DNA from: Desulfovibrio sp. JY
Lineage (GTDB): Bacteria > Desulfobacterota > Desulfovibrionia > Desulfovibrionales > Desulfovibrionaceae
Assembly (NCBI GenBank): GCA_021730285.1
Contig: CP082962.1
Span: forward strand, 806,001-870,000
Direction of reading: 5' to 3'
DNA length: 64,000 nucleotides
Position numbers and translations under genes: made by a program. Positions 25,565 to 33,999 of the stretch are shown in pieces (position 1 is the stretch's first letter; the number at the start of each line of letters is the position of its first letter). The notes beneath the pieces were generated by a model. That model did no database searches. It was not told the DNA's origin and was given only the letters and a program-made list of their open reading frames with translations.

Positions 25565-26029
25565 TTACAGCGCGGCTTTGTCCACCACGGCGGCGGACAG
25601 TTCCGCCTCGGCCGCGATCTTGCCGTCCACGGTCGCCTCGGCGCGCATGCGGCAAAGAGCCATGCGGCGCTTCAAGTCGAAGCAGCGCAGCACAAGCTGG
25701 TCCCCCGGCGTCACCGGCCGGCGGAACTTGGCCTTTTCCACGCCCGTGAACATGAAGATGCGGTCCCCGAGCGGGCCTTCCAGGGACTTGGACACCAGAA
25801 TCCCGCCCGCCTGGGCCAGGGCTTCCAGGATCAGCATGCCCGGCATGACCGGCACGCCCGGAAAATGTCCCTGGAAAAACGGCTCGTTTATGGTCACGTT
25901 CTTGATGGCCGTGATGGAAACCCCGGGATCGTATTCGAGCACGCGGTCGACCAGAAGAAACGGGTAACGGTGGGGCAACAGATCGAAGATTTCGGTAACG
26001 GCGATCGCGCCGCCGGGGGTGGCCGTCAT
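25565..26029 (-). CDS. fabZ: 3-hydroxyacyl-ACP dehydratase FabZ
   Basis: 154-residue hot-dog-fold dehydratase of fatty acid synthesis. The catalytic His is in LLPHRYPFLLVDRV and the catalytic Glu in GMLILEALAQAGG; FFQGHFPGVPVMPG is also typical. It is the last gene of the lysS-lol-bamA-skp block, where fabZ is often found near lipid A and outer-membrane assembly genes. Its stop faces the stop of the convergent HD-GYP gene 8 nt away. Confidence 0.95.
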   Translation of the reverse strand: MTATPGGAIAVTEIFDLLPHRYPFLLVDRVLEYDPGVSITAIKNVTINEPFFQGHFPGVPVMPGMLILEALAQAGGILVSKSLEGPLGDRIFMFTGVEKAKFRRPVTPGDQLVLRCFDLKRRMALCRMRAEATVDGKIAAEAELSAAVVDKAAL

Positions 26030-26055
26030 GGCGCCCTTCTCTCCTTGAGGTATGA

Positions 26056-26087
26056 AAAGGGCCGAAGCGCTGGCGCTCCGGCCCTTT
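26056..26087 (-). terminator. Hairpin between skp and fabZ
   Basis: AAAGGGCCG pairs with CGGCCCTTT, with an inner AGCGC/GCGCT stem; a short T run follows on the minus strand. It probably attenuates transcription from skp into fabZ. Confidence 0.75.
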
Positions 26088-26110
26088 GACCGTCCACAGT
26101 GTGACGGACT

Positions 26111-26617
26111 TTATTTGCTGCTGTCGAACTGGGCTCGAATCTGGGACGTCACGTCCATCTTGGGATCATAATACGGAACGCTGCGGGCTTCGAGGATGAT
26201 GGTGTAGCCGTTTTTCGCGGCGTACGCGGCGACAACCTTCTGCAGGCGGTTGAGAAGCGGCTGCAACACGCCCTGCTGGGCCTGCTGCTCTTCCTGCTGG
26301 AGCTTGTTGCGGTCATCGAGGTACTTGCGGGCCTTGGCCTCGAAATCGGCCGCCTTGCTCTTCATGGCGTCCTGGGACAGGGCAACGCTCTTTTTCTGCA
26401 GTTCGTTCTGCATCTTCTTGAGGTCCTCACCCTGGGCGGCGATGGCCTTTTCCCGGGATTCGAACCGCGATTTGAGCCCGGAAAGGGCCGACTTGCCGAC
26501 GCTGGAATTGGACAGGGCCTCATCGAGGTTGATGATGCCGATCTTGCCCTGGGCAAACGCCGTCACCGGCACGACCAAAATGGCCAAAATGATCAAAACC
26601 CGTAACATACCGCCCAT
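26111..26617 (-). CDS. skp: Skp/OmpH-like periplasmic chaperone
   Basis: 168 residues: signal peptide (hydrophobic 5-20, cleavage after AFA), GKIGIINLDEALSNS start of the mature domain, then a long Lys/Glu/Gln-rich coiled coil (about 45-125) forming the tentacle helices, and a C-terminal strand region NGYTIILEARSVPYYDP. Skp holds unfolded outer-membrane proteins before they reach BamA, which is encoded directly upstream in the operon. Length matches the family. Confidence 0.92.
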   Translation of the reverse strand: MGGMLRVLIILAILVVPVTAFAQGKIGIINLDEALSNSSVGKSALSGLKSRFESREKAIAAQGEDLKKMQNELQKKSVALSQDAMKSKAADFEAKARKYLDDRNKLQQEEQQAQQGVLQPLLNRLQKVVAAYAAKNGYTIILEARSVPYYDPKMDVTSQIRAQFDSSK

Positions 26618-26757
26618 TACTCGACTCCTTGCTCATTCCGTGTGTTTCGGGGGGCTGTTGCCCCCCGGTTCGTTAGCCCTGTTGCGGGTGTGGCCCAACG
26701 CGGCCTGATGCGTCGCCTTCCCGTCGTCATGCACAGCCGCAGATGTGGTCAGCTTTC

Positions 26758-29409
26758 CTAGAAGGTCTGCCCCATGGAGAAGCCGACCTGCGACGGTTGC
26801 AGATTATGTTTCTCGGCATCGAGGCCGTAGCCGTATTCCACCCGGATGAGACCCAACGGCGAGTACCAACGGATGCCCGCGCCGACGCTCTTGTAGAAGT
26901 CGAAATCGACATCGTAGTAATTGCGCCAGGAATTACCGGCGTCGAAGAAGACGACACCGAGCAGACCGTTGGATTTGCTGATGGGGAAGATGGTTTCAAA
27001 GTTGGTGAAGAACTCCGCCTTGCCGCCGATACGCTCATGGGTCCAGGGATCCTTGGGCGAGATCTTGTCGAGCTCGTAACCACGCACGTTGTTGATGCCG
27101 CCGAGGTAGAAGCGCTCGTAGACCGGGATGTCGCCGCCGGAGTTGGGGAACAGCACGCCAGCCTGACCGCGCCAGTGGAAGACGAGGTCAAGGGGCAACG
27201 GCTGGAAGAAGTTCGAGGTGAACATGGGCTTGACGAAGGCGTCGTCGCCGCCCACCGCGCCGCCGGCGTATTCCAGGGACAGGGTGTTCTTGGTGCCCTT
27301 GGTCGGCTTGGTGGCGCTGTCCACGGTGTCGCGGTCGACTTCGGCATAGACCGAACTCGACCAGTGCCAGCCGGCCGACTGCTGGATCACGCTCGAGGAG
27401 TTCCAGTTGAGATGGTAGATGTGGTAGTGGTCCAGGCGATAATCCCAGGACAGCACGGTGTATTCGCCAAGGGGATAGGCAAAGCGGAGCTTGCCGCCGG
27501 TGGTGGTCTTCTTGAAGTCGTCGTACGCGCGATAGACTTCGTAGACGTCCGCGCCCACGGCCAGGTTGGAGTCGTACAGCCGCGGGTTGGTGAACGACAG
27601 GATGCCCCGGCTGGACTTGCCGCTGAACATGCCCTGGAACTTGGCGTGGTAGCCCTTGCCGAAGAGGTTTTTCTCCTCGACCGAGCCGCCGAAGAACACG
27701 CTGTCCGAGGTGGAGTAACCGGCGCCGAGGCTGATCGAACCGGTGTTCTTGTCCTTGACCTTGACCTTGATGTCCACTTCGTTCGGATTGTCGGTGGGCA
27801 CGGTCTCGATGTCGACCTTCTCGAAGTACTCGAGCTTGTCCAGGCGCTCGTTGGAACGACGCAGCTTGGAGCCGGAGAAGAGGTCGCCGTCGGCGAGCTT
27901 GACCTCGCGGCGGACCACGTTGTCGCGGGTCTTTTCGTTGCCCTCGATGGAAACGCGGCGCACATAGACCTTGCGGCCCTTGTTGACCACGTAGACGATG
28001 TCGATGATCTTGGTGTCGGCATGCTTTTGCATGTCCACGTCGGCTTCGGCGAAAGCGTAACCGTCGTCGGCGTAGAGCTCGGCCAGGGAGTTCAGGTCGT
28101 CGCGCACCACCGAGCGGTTGAAGTAATCACCCTTGGCCGAAAGCTCGTCGAGCTTGATGCGGTCCATGAGCTTGGGCTCGTCGTAGAGCAGGTCGCCGGA
28201 GAAGGACACCTTGCCGACTTTGTAGCGATCGCCCTCTTCCACCCGGAAGATGACGGTGATGCCGTCGTCGCCGTACACCACTTCGGGCTGGCCCACCTTG
28301 GCGTCAACGAAGCCACGGTTGGCATAGTAGGCTTCAAGGGCGGCGGCGTCGCGCTCAAGCATCTCTTCCTTGAGCACGCCCGATCCGGTGATCCAGGACC
28401 AGAAATGGCGGGTGGAGGTGGCCAGCTCGGCTTTCAGGTCGCTGGGATCGATCTGCTTGGCGCCCTCGATCTTGACTTCCTTGATGTAGAGCTTCTTGGG
28501 CTCCTTGATGATGATATTGAGGCGGGCCACCCGGGGATCGGTCTGTTCCAGCTCGTAGGTGACCTCGGTCTTGTAGTAGCCCTTCTTGCTGTAGAGCTCG
28601 CGGATCTTGCCCAGGTCGTCGGCCAGCACCTTGAGGTTGAGCACGCCGCCGGCCTTGGTGCTCATGACCTCCAGGATGTCGTCCTTTTTCACGTCGCCGT
28701 TGCCGGTGACGCCGATAGCCTGGATACGCGGTTTTTCCTTGACCACGAAGGTCAGCTTCTTGCCGCCCGGGACATTGTCCAGGCGCACCTGGACGTCATC
28801 GAAATAGCCCATGTCGAAGAGCTTTTTGATGTCCTCGTTGACGGCCTTGGGGTCGTAATTCTGGTTGACCTGGCTCTTGATCTTTAAAAGGACCACTTCC
28901 TTGTCGAGGATGGAGTTGCCTTCGACATCCACCTCGACAATGCGGTCCGTGGAGCCCACGGCCGAAACCTGGTTCTTGATCTTCTGGGCCAGATCGGCCG
29001 CGGCGGCATCGAGGCCCATGAGGTTCTTGGCCGTGGCGAAGACCGTGGCCGGCTCGCCGCCGGAGACCTTGGCCACGCGGGCGTCGAGGCTTATCGCCTC
29101 GCCCACCTTGGACATGCTGCCGTAGACCACATACTCGGCCTTGGCCGAGGCGGCCTGGCGCCGGGCGGCGGTCGCGTCGTTGGCCGGGGTCGTGCCCTCG
29201 GCCACGGCGGCGACGCCAGCGGCCTTGAGCTTGTCGATCAAAATACGGGGAAGGCTCTTTTGAACGGACTGCAGGGCGTCGGCCGCGTTGATCTCAAAGG
29301 GCAGCACCAGCACCTTTCCGGACTGGGCCAGGGCCTGCCCCACAGCCAACGCCACCAGGCAGGCCGCAAGGATGAGCCCCTTAAGACCGATACGTTTCAT
29401 TGCTCGCAT
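26758..29409 (-). CDS. bamA: BamA outer-membrane assembly factor with extra N-terminal domain
   Basis: 883 residues. Signal peptide 1-29, then an extra domain about 30-150 (KVLVLPFEINAADALQ and KAEYVVYGSMSKVGEAISLD, resembling TolB-N/FlgO/CsgG-like folds), POTRA repeats from about 157, and a C-terminal beta-barrel ending in Phe (GFSMGQTF), as needed for membrane insertion. BamA folds and inserts outer-membrane proteins. ATG 29409 has GGTGGAG upstream and lies inside the end of lolD (29-nt overlap); the second ATG, at 29400, is the alternative. skp follows after 140 nt containing a perfect GGGGGGC-TGTT-GCCCCCC hairpin (26649-26666). Confidence 0.95.
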   Translation of the reverse strand: MRAMKRIGLKGLILAACLVALAVGQALAQSGKVLVLPFEINAADALQSVQKSLPRILIDKLKAAGVAAVAEGTTPANDATAARRQAASAKAEYVVYGSMSKVGEAISLDARVAKVSGGEPATVFATAKNLMGLDAAAADLAQKIKNQVSAVGSTDRIVEVDVEGNSILDKEVVLLKIKSQVNQNYDPKAVNEDIKKLFDMGYFDDVQVRLDNVPGGKKLTFVVKEKPRIQAIGVTGNGDVKKDDILEVMSTKAGGVLNLKVLADDLGKIRELYSKKGYYKTEVTYELEQTDPRVARLNIIIKEPKKLYIKEVKIEGAKQIDPSDLKAELATSTRHFWSWITGSGVLKEEMLERDAAALEAYYANRGFVDAKVGQPEVVYGDDGITVIFRVEEGDRYKVGKVSFSGDLLYDEPKLMDRIKLDELSAKGDYFNRSVVRDDLNSLAELYADDGYAFAEADVDMQKHADTKIIDIVYVVNKGRKVYVRRVSIEGNEKTRDNVVRREVKLADGDLFSGSKLRRSNERLDKLEYFEKVDIETVPTDNPNEVDIKVKVKDKNTGSISLGAGYSTSDSVFFGGSVEEKNLFGKGYHAKFQGMFSGKSSRGILSFTNPRLYDSNLAVGADVYEVYRAYDDFKKTTTGGKLRFAYPLGEYTVLSWDYRLDHYHIYHLNWNSSSVIQQSAGWHWSSSVYAEVDRDTVDSATKPTKGTKNTLSLEYAGGAVGGDDAFVKPMFTSNFFQPLPLDLVFHWRGQAGVLFPNSGGDIPVYERFYLGGINNVRGYELDKISPKDPWTHERIGGKAEFFTNFETIFPISKSNGLLGVVFFDAGNSWRNYYDVDFDFYKSVGAGIRWYSPLGLIRVEYGYGLDAEKHNLQPSQVGFSMGQTF

Positions 29410-30085
29410 AGAGTTCTCCACCCTGCAGCTCCAGTCTCCGGCCCATGAGGGCGGCCAGGTTATGGTTGTGCGTGACCACAACCAATGTCATGCCAAGCTC
29501 GGCGTTTAGACGGGCGAGAACCTCGCCCACCTTGGCGCCTGTGGCTTCGTCCAGGTTGCCGGTGGGTTCGTCGGCCAGAAGAACGCCTGGCCGTAACAGG
29601 ACAGCACGGGCGATGGCCGCCCTCTGTCTCTCTCCCCCGGAAAGCGTTGTTACCCTGTGTCCGGCCCTTTCATCAAGTCCCACGAGCGATAAAGATGCCT
29701 TGGCCCGGTCAAAAGCTTCGCGCCGCGCGATGCCTGCGATAAGCGCCGGCATGGCCACGTTCTCCAGTGTCGAAAATTCCGGAAGCAGATGATGAAATTG
29801 AAAGACAAAGCCGATTTCCCGGTTGCGCACGCGGGCCGCTTCCGCCGGCGTCAGCGCGGCCAGGTCCCGCCCGCGGAACCGGACCTCGCCGGAAGTGGGC
29901 CGATCCAGGGCCCCGAGCAGGTGCAGCAACGTGGACTTGCCCGAGCCCGACGCGCCGAGAATGGCCATGGAATCGCCGGCCGGGATGGTGAAATCCAGGT
30001 TTTTCAGGACCACGACCTCTTCGGCCGGTCCTTGATAGGCCTTTCGCACCCGGATCAGTTCGTACAGCGGGGCGGCATCAGTCAT
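29381..30085 (-). CDS. lolD: LolD-type ABC transporter ATPase (lipoprotein release)
   Basis: 234 residues. Walker A GASGSGKST, signature LSGGERQRAAIARA, Walker B VLLADEPTGNLD, and a C-terminal H-loop VVVTHNHNLAAL. It is the ATPase of LolCDE, which releases lipoproteins from the inner membrane toward the outer membrane. It overlaps the permease gene by 8 nt and bamA by 29 nt, so three envelope genes are translationally coupled. MacB-type ATPases look alike, but the context favours Lol. Confidence 0.93.
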   Translation of the reverse strand: MTDAAPLYELIRVRKAYQGPAEEVVVLKNLDFTIPAGDSMAILGASGSGKSTLLHLLGALDRPTSGEVRFRGRDLAALTPAEAARVRNREIGFVFQFHHLLPEFSTLENVAMPALIAGIARREAFDRAKASLSLVGLDERAGHRVTTLSGGERQRAAIARAVLLRPGVLLADEPTGNLDEATGAKVGEVLARLNAELGMTLVVVTHNHNLAALMGRRLELQGGELYASNETYRS

Positions 30086-31307
30086 GGCGCAACGCCTCCG
30101 CCGGTTCCAGGCGCGCGGCCTGCCGGGCCGGATACAGGGTGGCCAAAAAACACAGGGCCAGGGCCGTGACGCCGATGACGGTCAGGTCCGGCCAGTCCAG
30201 GCGCACGGGCAGGTGGTCCATGGGATAGACGTCGCCCGGAATCTTGATGAACTGGTATTTTTCCAGGGCCAGGGCCACGCCAAGTCCCAGGATGTAGCCG
30301 AGCGCCGTGCCCACCACGCCGATGATCGTGCCCTGGAGCATGAAAATATTGCGGATGTTTTTCGCCGTGGCCCCCATGGACATGAGGATGGCGATGTCGC
30401 GGGTCTTTTCCATGACCAGCATGACGAGGGTCGTGATGATGGAAAACGAGCCCACCAGCACGATCATGACCAGGATCACGAACATGGCCGTCTTTTCCAG
30501 GTGCAACGCCTTGAAAAGATTGCCGTTCATGTCGATCCAGGTGCGCACGTAGACCGGCGGCCCGCCCATGGCGTCGCGCACCTTGCCCACAAGCTGCGTC
30601 ACCGCGTCGACGTCGGCCACCTTGAGCTCCAGGCCCGTGGCGATGTCGCGCTTGAATCCCAAAAGCTCCTGGGCGGCGGGGATGGTGACGTAGGCCAGGG
30701 TCGAATCGTATTCGTACATGCCGGTCTTAAAAAGGCCCCGGATGGTGAAGGTCTTGACCTTGGGCGAAAATCCGGCCGCGCTTTCCTTGCCCGCCGGCGA
30801 CATGAGATTGATGGTGTCGCCGATGGACAGGCCCAGGCGGTCGGCCAGTTCGCGCCCGACGATGATGCCCGGGAAAAGCCCCGGCGTATCGAGATCGGTC
30901 AGCTTGCCCGCCACCATCTCCTGGGGCAGGGCCAGCACCTTGCCGGCCGAGACCGGGTCCACCCCGCGCAGCACCACGCCCTTGACCCCGCGCGGGCTCG
31001 ACAGCATGACCTCGGTGTAGACGAAGGGCGTGGCCCCGAGCACCCCGGGCACGGCCTCGACCTTCTTCATGTCGTCGCGATAATGGTGCAAGGCCCCGCC
31101 GGCCACGGCCGCGACCATGTGGGCGTTGATGCCGAGGATCTTGTCGCGAAGCTCCGAGGAGAAGCCGTTCATCACCCCGACCACGACGATCAGGGACGCC
31201 ACCCCGAGCCCCACCCCGAGGATGGAAATGAGCGAGATGACGGAGATGAAGGCCTGCTTCTGGCGGGCCAAAAGGTAGCGTTTGGCGATGAAGTATTCGA
31301 AACTCAT
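30078..31307 (-). CDS. lolC: LolC/LolE-type lipoprotein-releasing permease
   Basis: 409 residues with four membrane helices: one near residues 18-48 (FISVISLISILGVGLGVASL), a large periplasmic loop, and three in the last third (MIVLVGSFSIITTLVMLV, FMLQGTIIGVVGTALGYIL, and LTVIGVTALALCFLATLYPA). The AARLEPAEALRHD C-terminus is standard for LolC/E. Only one permease is present; a homodimeric LolCE-like protein is likely, as in many deltaproteobacteria. It overlaps lysS by 4 nt and lolD by 8 nt. Confidence 0.92.
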   Translation of the reverse strand: MSFEYFIAKRYLLARQKQAFISVISLISILGVGLGVASLIVVVGVMNGFSSELRDKILGINAHMVAAVAGGALHHYRDDMKKVEAVPGVLGATPFVYTEVMLSSPRGVKGVVLRGVDPVSAGKVLALPQEMVAGKLTDLDTPGLFPGIIVGRELADRLGLSIGDTINLMSPAGKESAAGFSPKVKTFTIRGLFKTGMYEYDSTLAYVTIPAAQELLGFKRDIATGLELKVADVDAVTQLVGKVRDAMGGPPVYVRTWIDMNGNLFKALHLEKTAMFVILVMIVLVGSFSIITTLVMLVMEKTRDIAILMSMGATAKNIRNIFMLQGTIIGVVGTALGYILGLGVALALEKYQFIKIPGDVYPMDHLPVRLDWPDLTVIGVTALALCFLATLYPARQAARLEPAEALRHD

Positions 31308-32893
31308 GAACCCGGCGCGCCCTCGGGCCGCAGCAACGGAAACAGGATCACCTCACGGATGGAGGCCTGGTCGGTGAGCAGCATGACGAGCCTGTCGATG
31401 CCGATGCCCTCTCCGGCCGCCGGCGGCATGCCGTACTCCAGCGCCCGCACGTAATCGTCGTCCATGCGGTGGGCCTCGTCGTCGCCGGCTTCCTTTTCGC
31501 GGACCTGCTCCTCGAAACGCAGACGCTGGTCCACGGGATCGTTGAGCTCGGAAAAGGCGTTGGCCATCTCGCGGCCGGCAATGAACAGCTCGAAGCGGTC
31601 GGTGATGGTCGGGTCTTCGGTGTTGCGGCGCGACAACGGCGAGATTTCCGTGGGATAATGATAGATGAAATGGGGCTCGATGAGCTTGGGCTCGACGAAG
31701 ATGTCGAAGAGCTTGGCCTGGACCTTGCCCAGCTTTTCGCCCTTGAGCACCTTCTCGCCGCTCTTTTCCACCAGCGCCTTGGCCGCGTCGAAGTCGTTAT
31801 AGACCGCCGGATCGATGCCGCCGATGGTGGCCAGGGACTCGTGGAAAGGCACCCTGGCCCAGCCCGGGCCGAGGTGGATGGTCTGGCCCTGGTACTCCAC
31901 GGCGTCGCTGCCGGTCACGGAACGGGCGAGGTGGCCGAAGAGCCGCTCGGTCAGGTCCATGAGGTCGTTGTACCGGGCAAAGGCCCAGTAGAACTCGCAC
32001 ATGGTGAATTCCGGGTTGTGGCGGGTGGAGATGCCTTCGTTGCGGAAGTTGCGCCCCACCTCGTAGACCTTCTCGAAGCCGCCGACGAGCAGCCGCTTGA
32101 GGTAGAGCTCCGGGGCGATGCGCATGTAAAGGCTCATGTCGAGCGCATTGTGGTGCGTGATAAAGGGCTTGGCCGTGGCGCCGCCGGGGATGGCCTGCAT
32201 CATGGGGGTTTCCACCTCCATGAAGCCGGCGGTATCCAGGAAGGCGCGCAGTTCGCGCACGATCTTGGTGCGGGCCTTGAAGATCTCCACCGCCTTGGGC
32301 GTGACGATCAGGTCCACATAGCGCTGCCGGTAGCGCGTTTCCACGTCCTTGAGGCCATGGTACTTCTCGGGCAGCGGCCGCATGGACTTGGTGAGGAGCT
32401 TGACCTCGGCGGCATGCACGGTCAGTTCGCCGGTCTTGGTGCGAAACAGCTTGCCCGCGACGCCGACGATGTCGCCGATGTCGAACTTCTTGAAGGTGGA
32501 ATAGGCGTCCGTGCCCAGGGTGTCGCGCTCGGCAAAGACCTGCAACCGGCCGGACGAGTCCTGGAGGGTGAAAAAAGCCACCTTGCCGAAGGAACGCAGG
32601 GCCACGATGCGCCCGGCCAGACGAAACGTCCGGTCCAGGGCCGCGAGCCCGGCCTCGTCGAGGGGCTCGTGGGTGGTGGCCACGACGCCGATCTCGTCGC
32701 CCTTCTCGAAGTCGTTGGGGTATAGCGGCACATCCGCATCAAGCAGCTGTACGGCCTTGGAGATGCGGTTTTTGAAGACCTCGTTCAGTTCATCGCGGGC
32801 GTCGAGGCTTTCGAGGAGTGGCCGGAAGTCTTCCACCCGCTTGGACTTGACCGGGAGCTTGTATTCTTTCTTGCGTGGCGCGTCAGTGCCCAC
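31304..32893 (-). CDS. lysS: Lysyl-tRNA synthetase, class II
   Basis: 529 residues. An OB-fold anticodon domain (about 85-190) precedes the class II core with motif 1 near [16 protein letters not shown], motif 2 [20 protein letters not shown] and motif 3 near the C-terminus ([13 protein letters not shown]). A 35-residue N-terminal extension, rich in Lys and Arg, precedes the usual start. The start is GTG at 32893, after GGAG. It heads the lol-bamA operon. Confidence 0.95.
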   Translation of the reverse strand: MGTDAPRKKEYKLPVKSKRVEDFRPLLESLDARDELNEVFKNRISKAVQLLDADVPLYPNDFEKGDEIGVVATTHEPLDEAGLAALDRTFRLAGRIVALRSFGKVAFFTLQDSSGRLQVFAERDTLGTDAYSTFKKFDIGDIVGVAGKLFRTKTGELTVHAAEVKLLTKSMRPLPEKYHGLKDVETRYRQRYVDLIVTPKAVEIFKARTKIVRELRAFLDTAGFMEVETPMMQAIPGGATAKPFITHHNALDMSLYMRIAPELYLKRLLVGGFEKVYEVGRNFRNEGISTRHNPEFTMCEFYWAFARYNDLMDLTERLFGHLARSVTGSDAVEYQGQTIHLGPGWARVPFHESLATIGGIDPAVYNDFDAAKALVEKSGEKVLKGEKLGKVQAKLFDIFVEPKLIEPHFIYHYPTEISPLSRRNTEDPTITDRFELFIAGREMANAFSELNDPVDQRLRFEEQVREKEAGDDEAHRMDDDYVRALEYGMPPAAGEGIGIDRLVMLLTDQASIREVILFPLLRPEGAPGS

Positions 32894-33021
32894 GGGATTC
32901 TCCGTTGCTTAAGGGCGTTTCCCCGCCTATTTGGCGGGCAAGCGCATTTAGCTACGAGAAATGCGTGACGCCGTCAAGAACGGACCCCGCCCGGTCTTTG
33001 CCCGGATGGCGCAAAAAAATC

Positions 33022-33050
33022 TTGACGCGGGCCGCCGATCGTAATAGCTA
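33022..33050 (+). promoter_or_regulatory. Candidate sigma-70 promoter of tRNA-Asn
   Basis: TTGACG (33022-33027) is followed at 17 nt by TAGCTA (33045-33050), ending 18 nt before the mature tRNA 5' end. An A7 run lies just upstream as a possible UP element. Confidence 0.5.
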
Positions 33051-33068
33051 GCTTCCTCGCTTCGCTGT

Positions 33069-33144
33069 TCCCCGGTAGCTCAATTGGCAGAGCGGGTGGC
33101 TGTTAACCACTAGGTTGGCGGTTCGAGTCCGTCCCGGGGAGCCA
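33069..33144 (+). tRNA. tRNA-Asn (anticodon GTT)
   Basis: 76 nt with encoded CCA. Acceptor arms TCCCCGG and CCGGGGA pair perfectly; the anticodon loop CTGTTAA gives GTT; the T-loop is GTTCGAGTC; the D-arm contains AGCTCAATTGGCAGAGC. All four arms fold normally. Confidence 0.97.
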
Positions 33145-33249
33145 GAATATCCAGGGCGTCGGCCAAATCGGCTGGCGCCCTTTTCTTTGGCGGGTCATTT
33201 CCTCCCCACCTTCTCCCCATTTTTTGAATTATACAGGGTGCCTGCCGGG

Positions 33250-33609
33250 CTACACAGCCAGCAGTCGCCTGGGGTCGATCTTCAGGGCCTCGGCCAGAAG
33301 CCGGGCATTCTTCTTCCCAATGGGCCGGCGTCCGTTCTCCATCTCGGAAATATGGCGGCGCGGAATGCCGGTTGCCTCGGCAAGGGCGACCTGGGTCAGA
33401 CCTTCCCGATAGCGCGCCCCGGCAAGGAAGACGCCGGGCAATTCCTCGTCCTTAAAGGGCAGCACTTCCCGCCAGGGCCTGGACGGGGTTTCCTTGGCCT
33501 CAAAGCCAAGCCCCCGCAGGCAGTCCACCGCTTCCTGGCGCTTGGACGCCGGGCCAGTAAAACAAAGCTCCACGGCATCAGTAAGGGGCTTTTTCGTGTG
33601 TGCCTGCAT
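33250..33609 (-). CDS. XRE-family antitoxin (HTH)
   Basis: 119 residues. The C-terminal half is a helix-turn-helix of the XRE type: LTQVALAEATGIPRRHISEMENGRRPIGKKNARLLAEAL. The first half (VELCFTGPASKRQEAVDCL) is probably the toxin-neutralising part. The ATG at 33609 lies 32 nt inside the end of the toxin gene, with GAGG at -10, so it is coupled to the toxin. This toxin-first order is the HigBA arrangement. It probably binds the palindrome at 33877-33895 to repress its own operon. Confidence 0.85.
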   Translation of the reverse strand: MQAHTKKPLTDAVELCFTGPASKRQEAVDCLRGLGFEAKETPSRPWREVLPFKDEELPGVFLAGARYREGLTQVALAEATGIPRRHISEMENGRRPIGKKNARLLAEALKIDPRRLLAV

Positions 33610-33856
33610 AAACAACCTCGATGACCTTGATTTGCCCGGCCACGTCCTCCCATACGGCGACGTAGGTCGGTTTTCCCTTCTTCAGGTGGCAATGATGCCG
33701 GTTGCCGGGCAGCCGTGAATAGTTCGGCCAGTCGCCGCGCACAGGACCGCCGGCCTCGATGTCCGCGATCAGGAGCGCCAGGGCTTTTTGAACCTGGAGC
33801 GGGAGGCGCATGACCCGCTTTTCGGTCTTGGCCGCGATGTTGACTTTCCAGCCCAT
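33578..33856 (-). CDS. RelE/HigB-like toxin
   Basis: 92 residues, basic, of the RelE/ParE fold: a helical start (KTEKRVMRLPLQVQKALALL), a short linker and a strand-rich end with NYSRLPGNRHHCHLKKGKPTYVAVWE and QIKVIEVVYAGTHEKAPY. These match mRNA interferases that cut at the ribosome. It overlaps the antitoxin gene by 32 nt. Start ATG 33856 with AAGGGG. A phage-type or ParE gyrase toxin cannot be excluded on sequence alone. Confidence 0.82.
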   Translation of the reverse strand: MGWKVNIAAKTEKRVMRLPLQVQKALALLIADIEAGGPVRGDWPNYSRLPGNRHHCHLKKGKPTYVAVWEDVAGQIKVIEVVYAGTHEKAPY

Positions 33857-33876
33857 GGCTTCCCCTTGGGGAGATA

Positions 33877-33895
33877 TGTACTAATTTTTAGTACA
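33877..33895 (-). promoter_or_regulatory. Operator palindrome of the toxin-antitoxin operon
   Basis: A perfect 8-bp inverted repeat TGTACTAA-TTT-TTAGTACA lies 20 nt upstream of the toxin ATG, in an AT-rich patch within very GC-rich sequence. Position and symmetry fit an antitoxin binding site over the promoter. Confidence 0.75.
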
Positions 33896-33999
33896 GAGTC
33901 AAGACGTCGAACGTTTGCGGCCATGACGACCGCCCGGCATTCCCGGGGGCCAAACAATAACCGCGAGCCGACGCGGACGACATGTGAAGCCCCGAATCC

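Noticed and set aside
26743-28887. 714-codon plus-strand ORF opposite bamA
   Set aside because: Shadow of the POTRA and barrel regions of bamA.
33145-33249. Phage or island attachment site next to tRNA-Asn
   Set aside because: No integrase gene and no direct repeat of the tRNA 3' end found in the window by eye.
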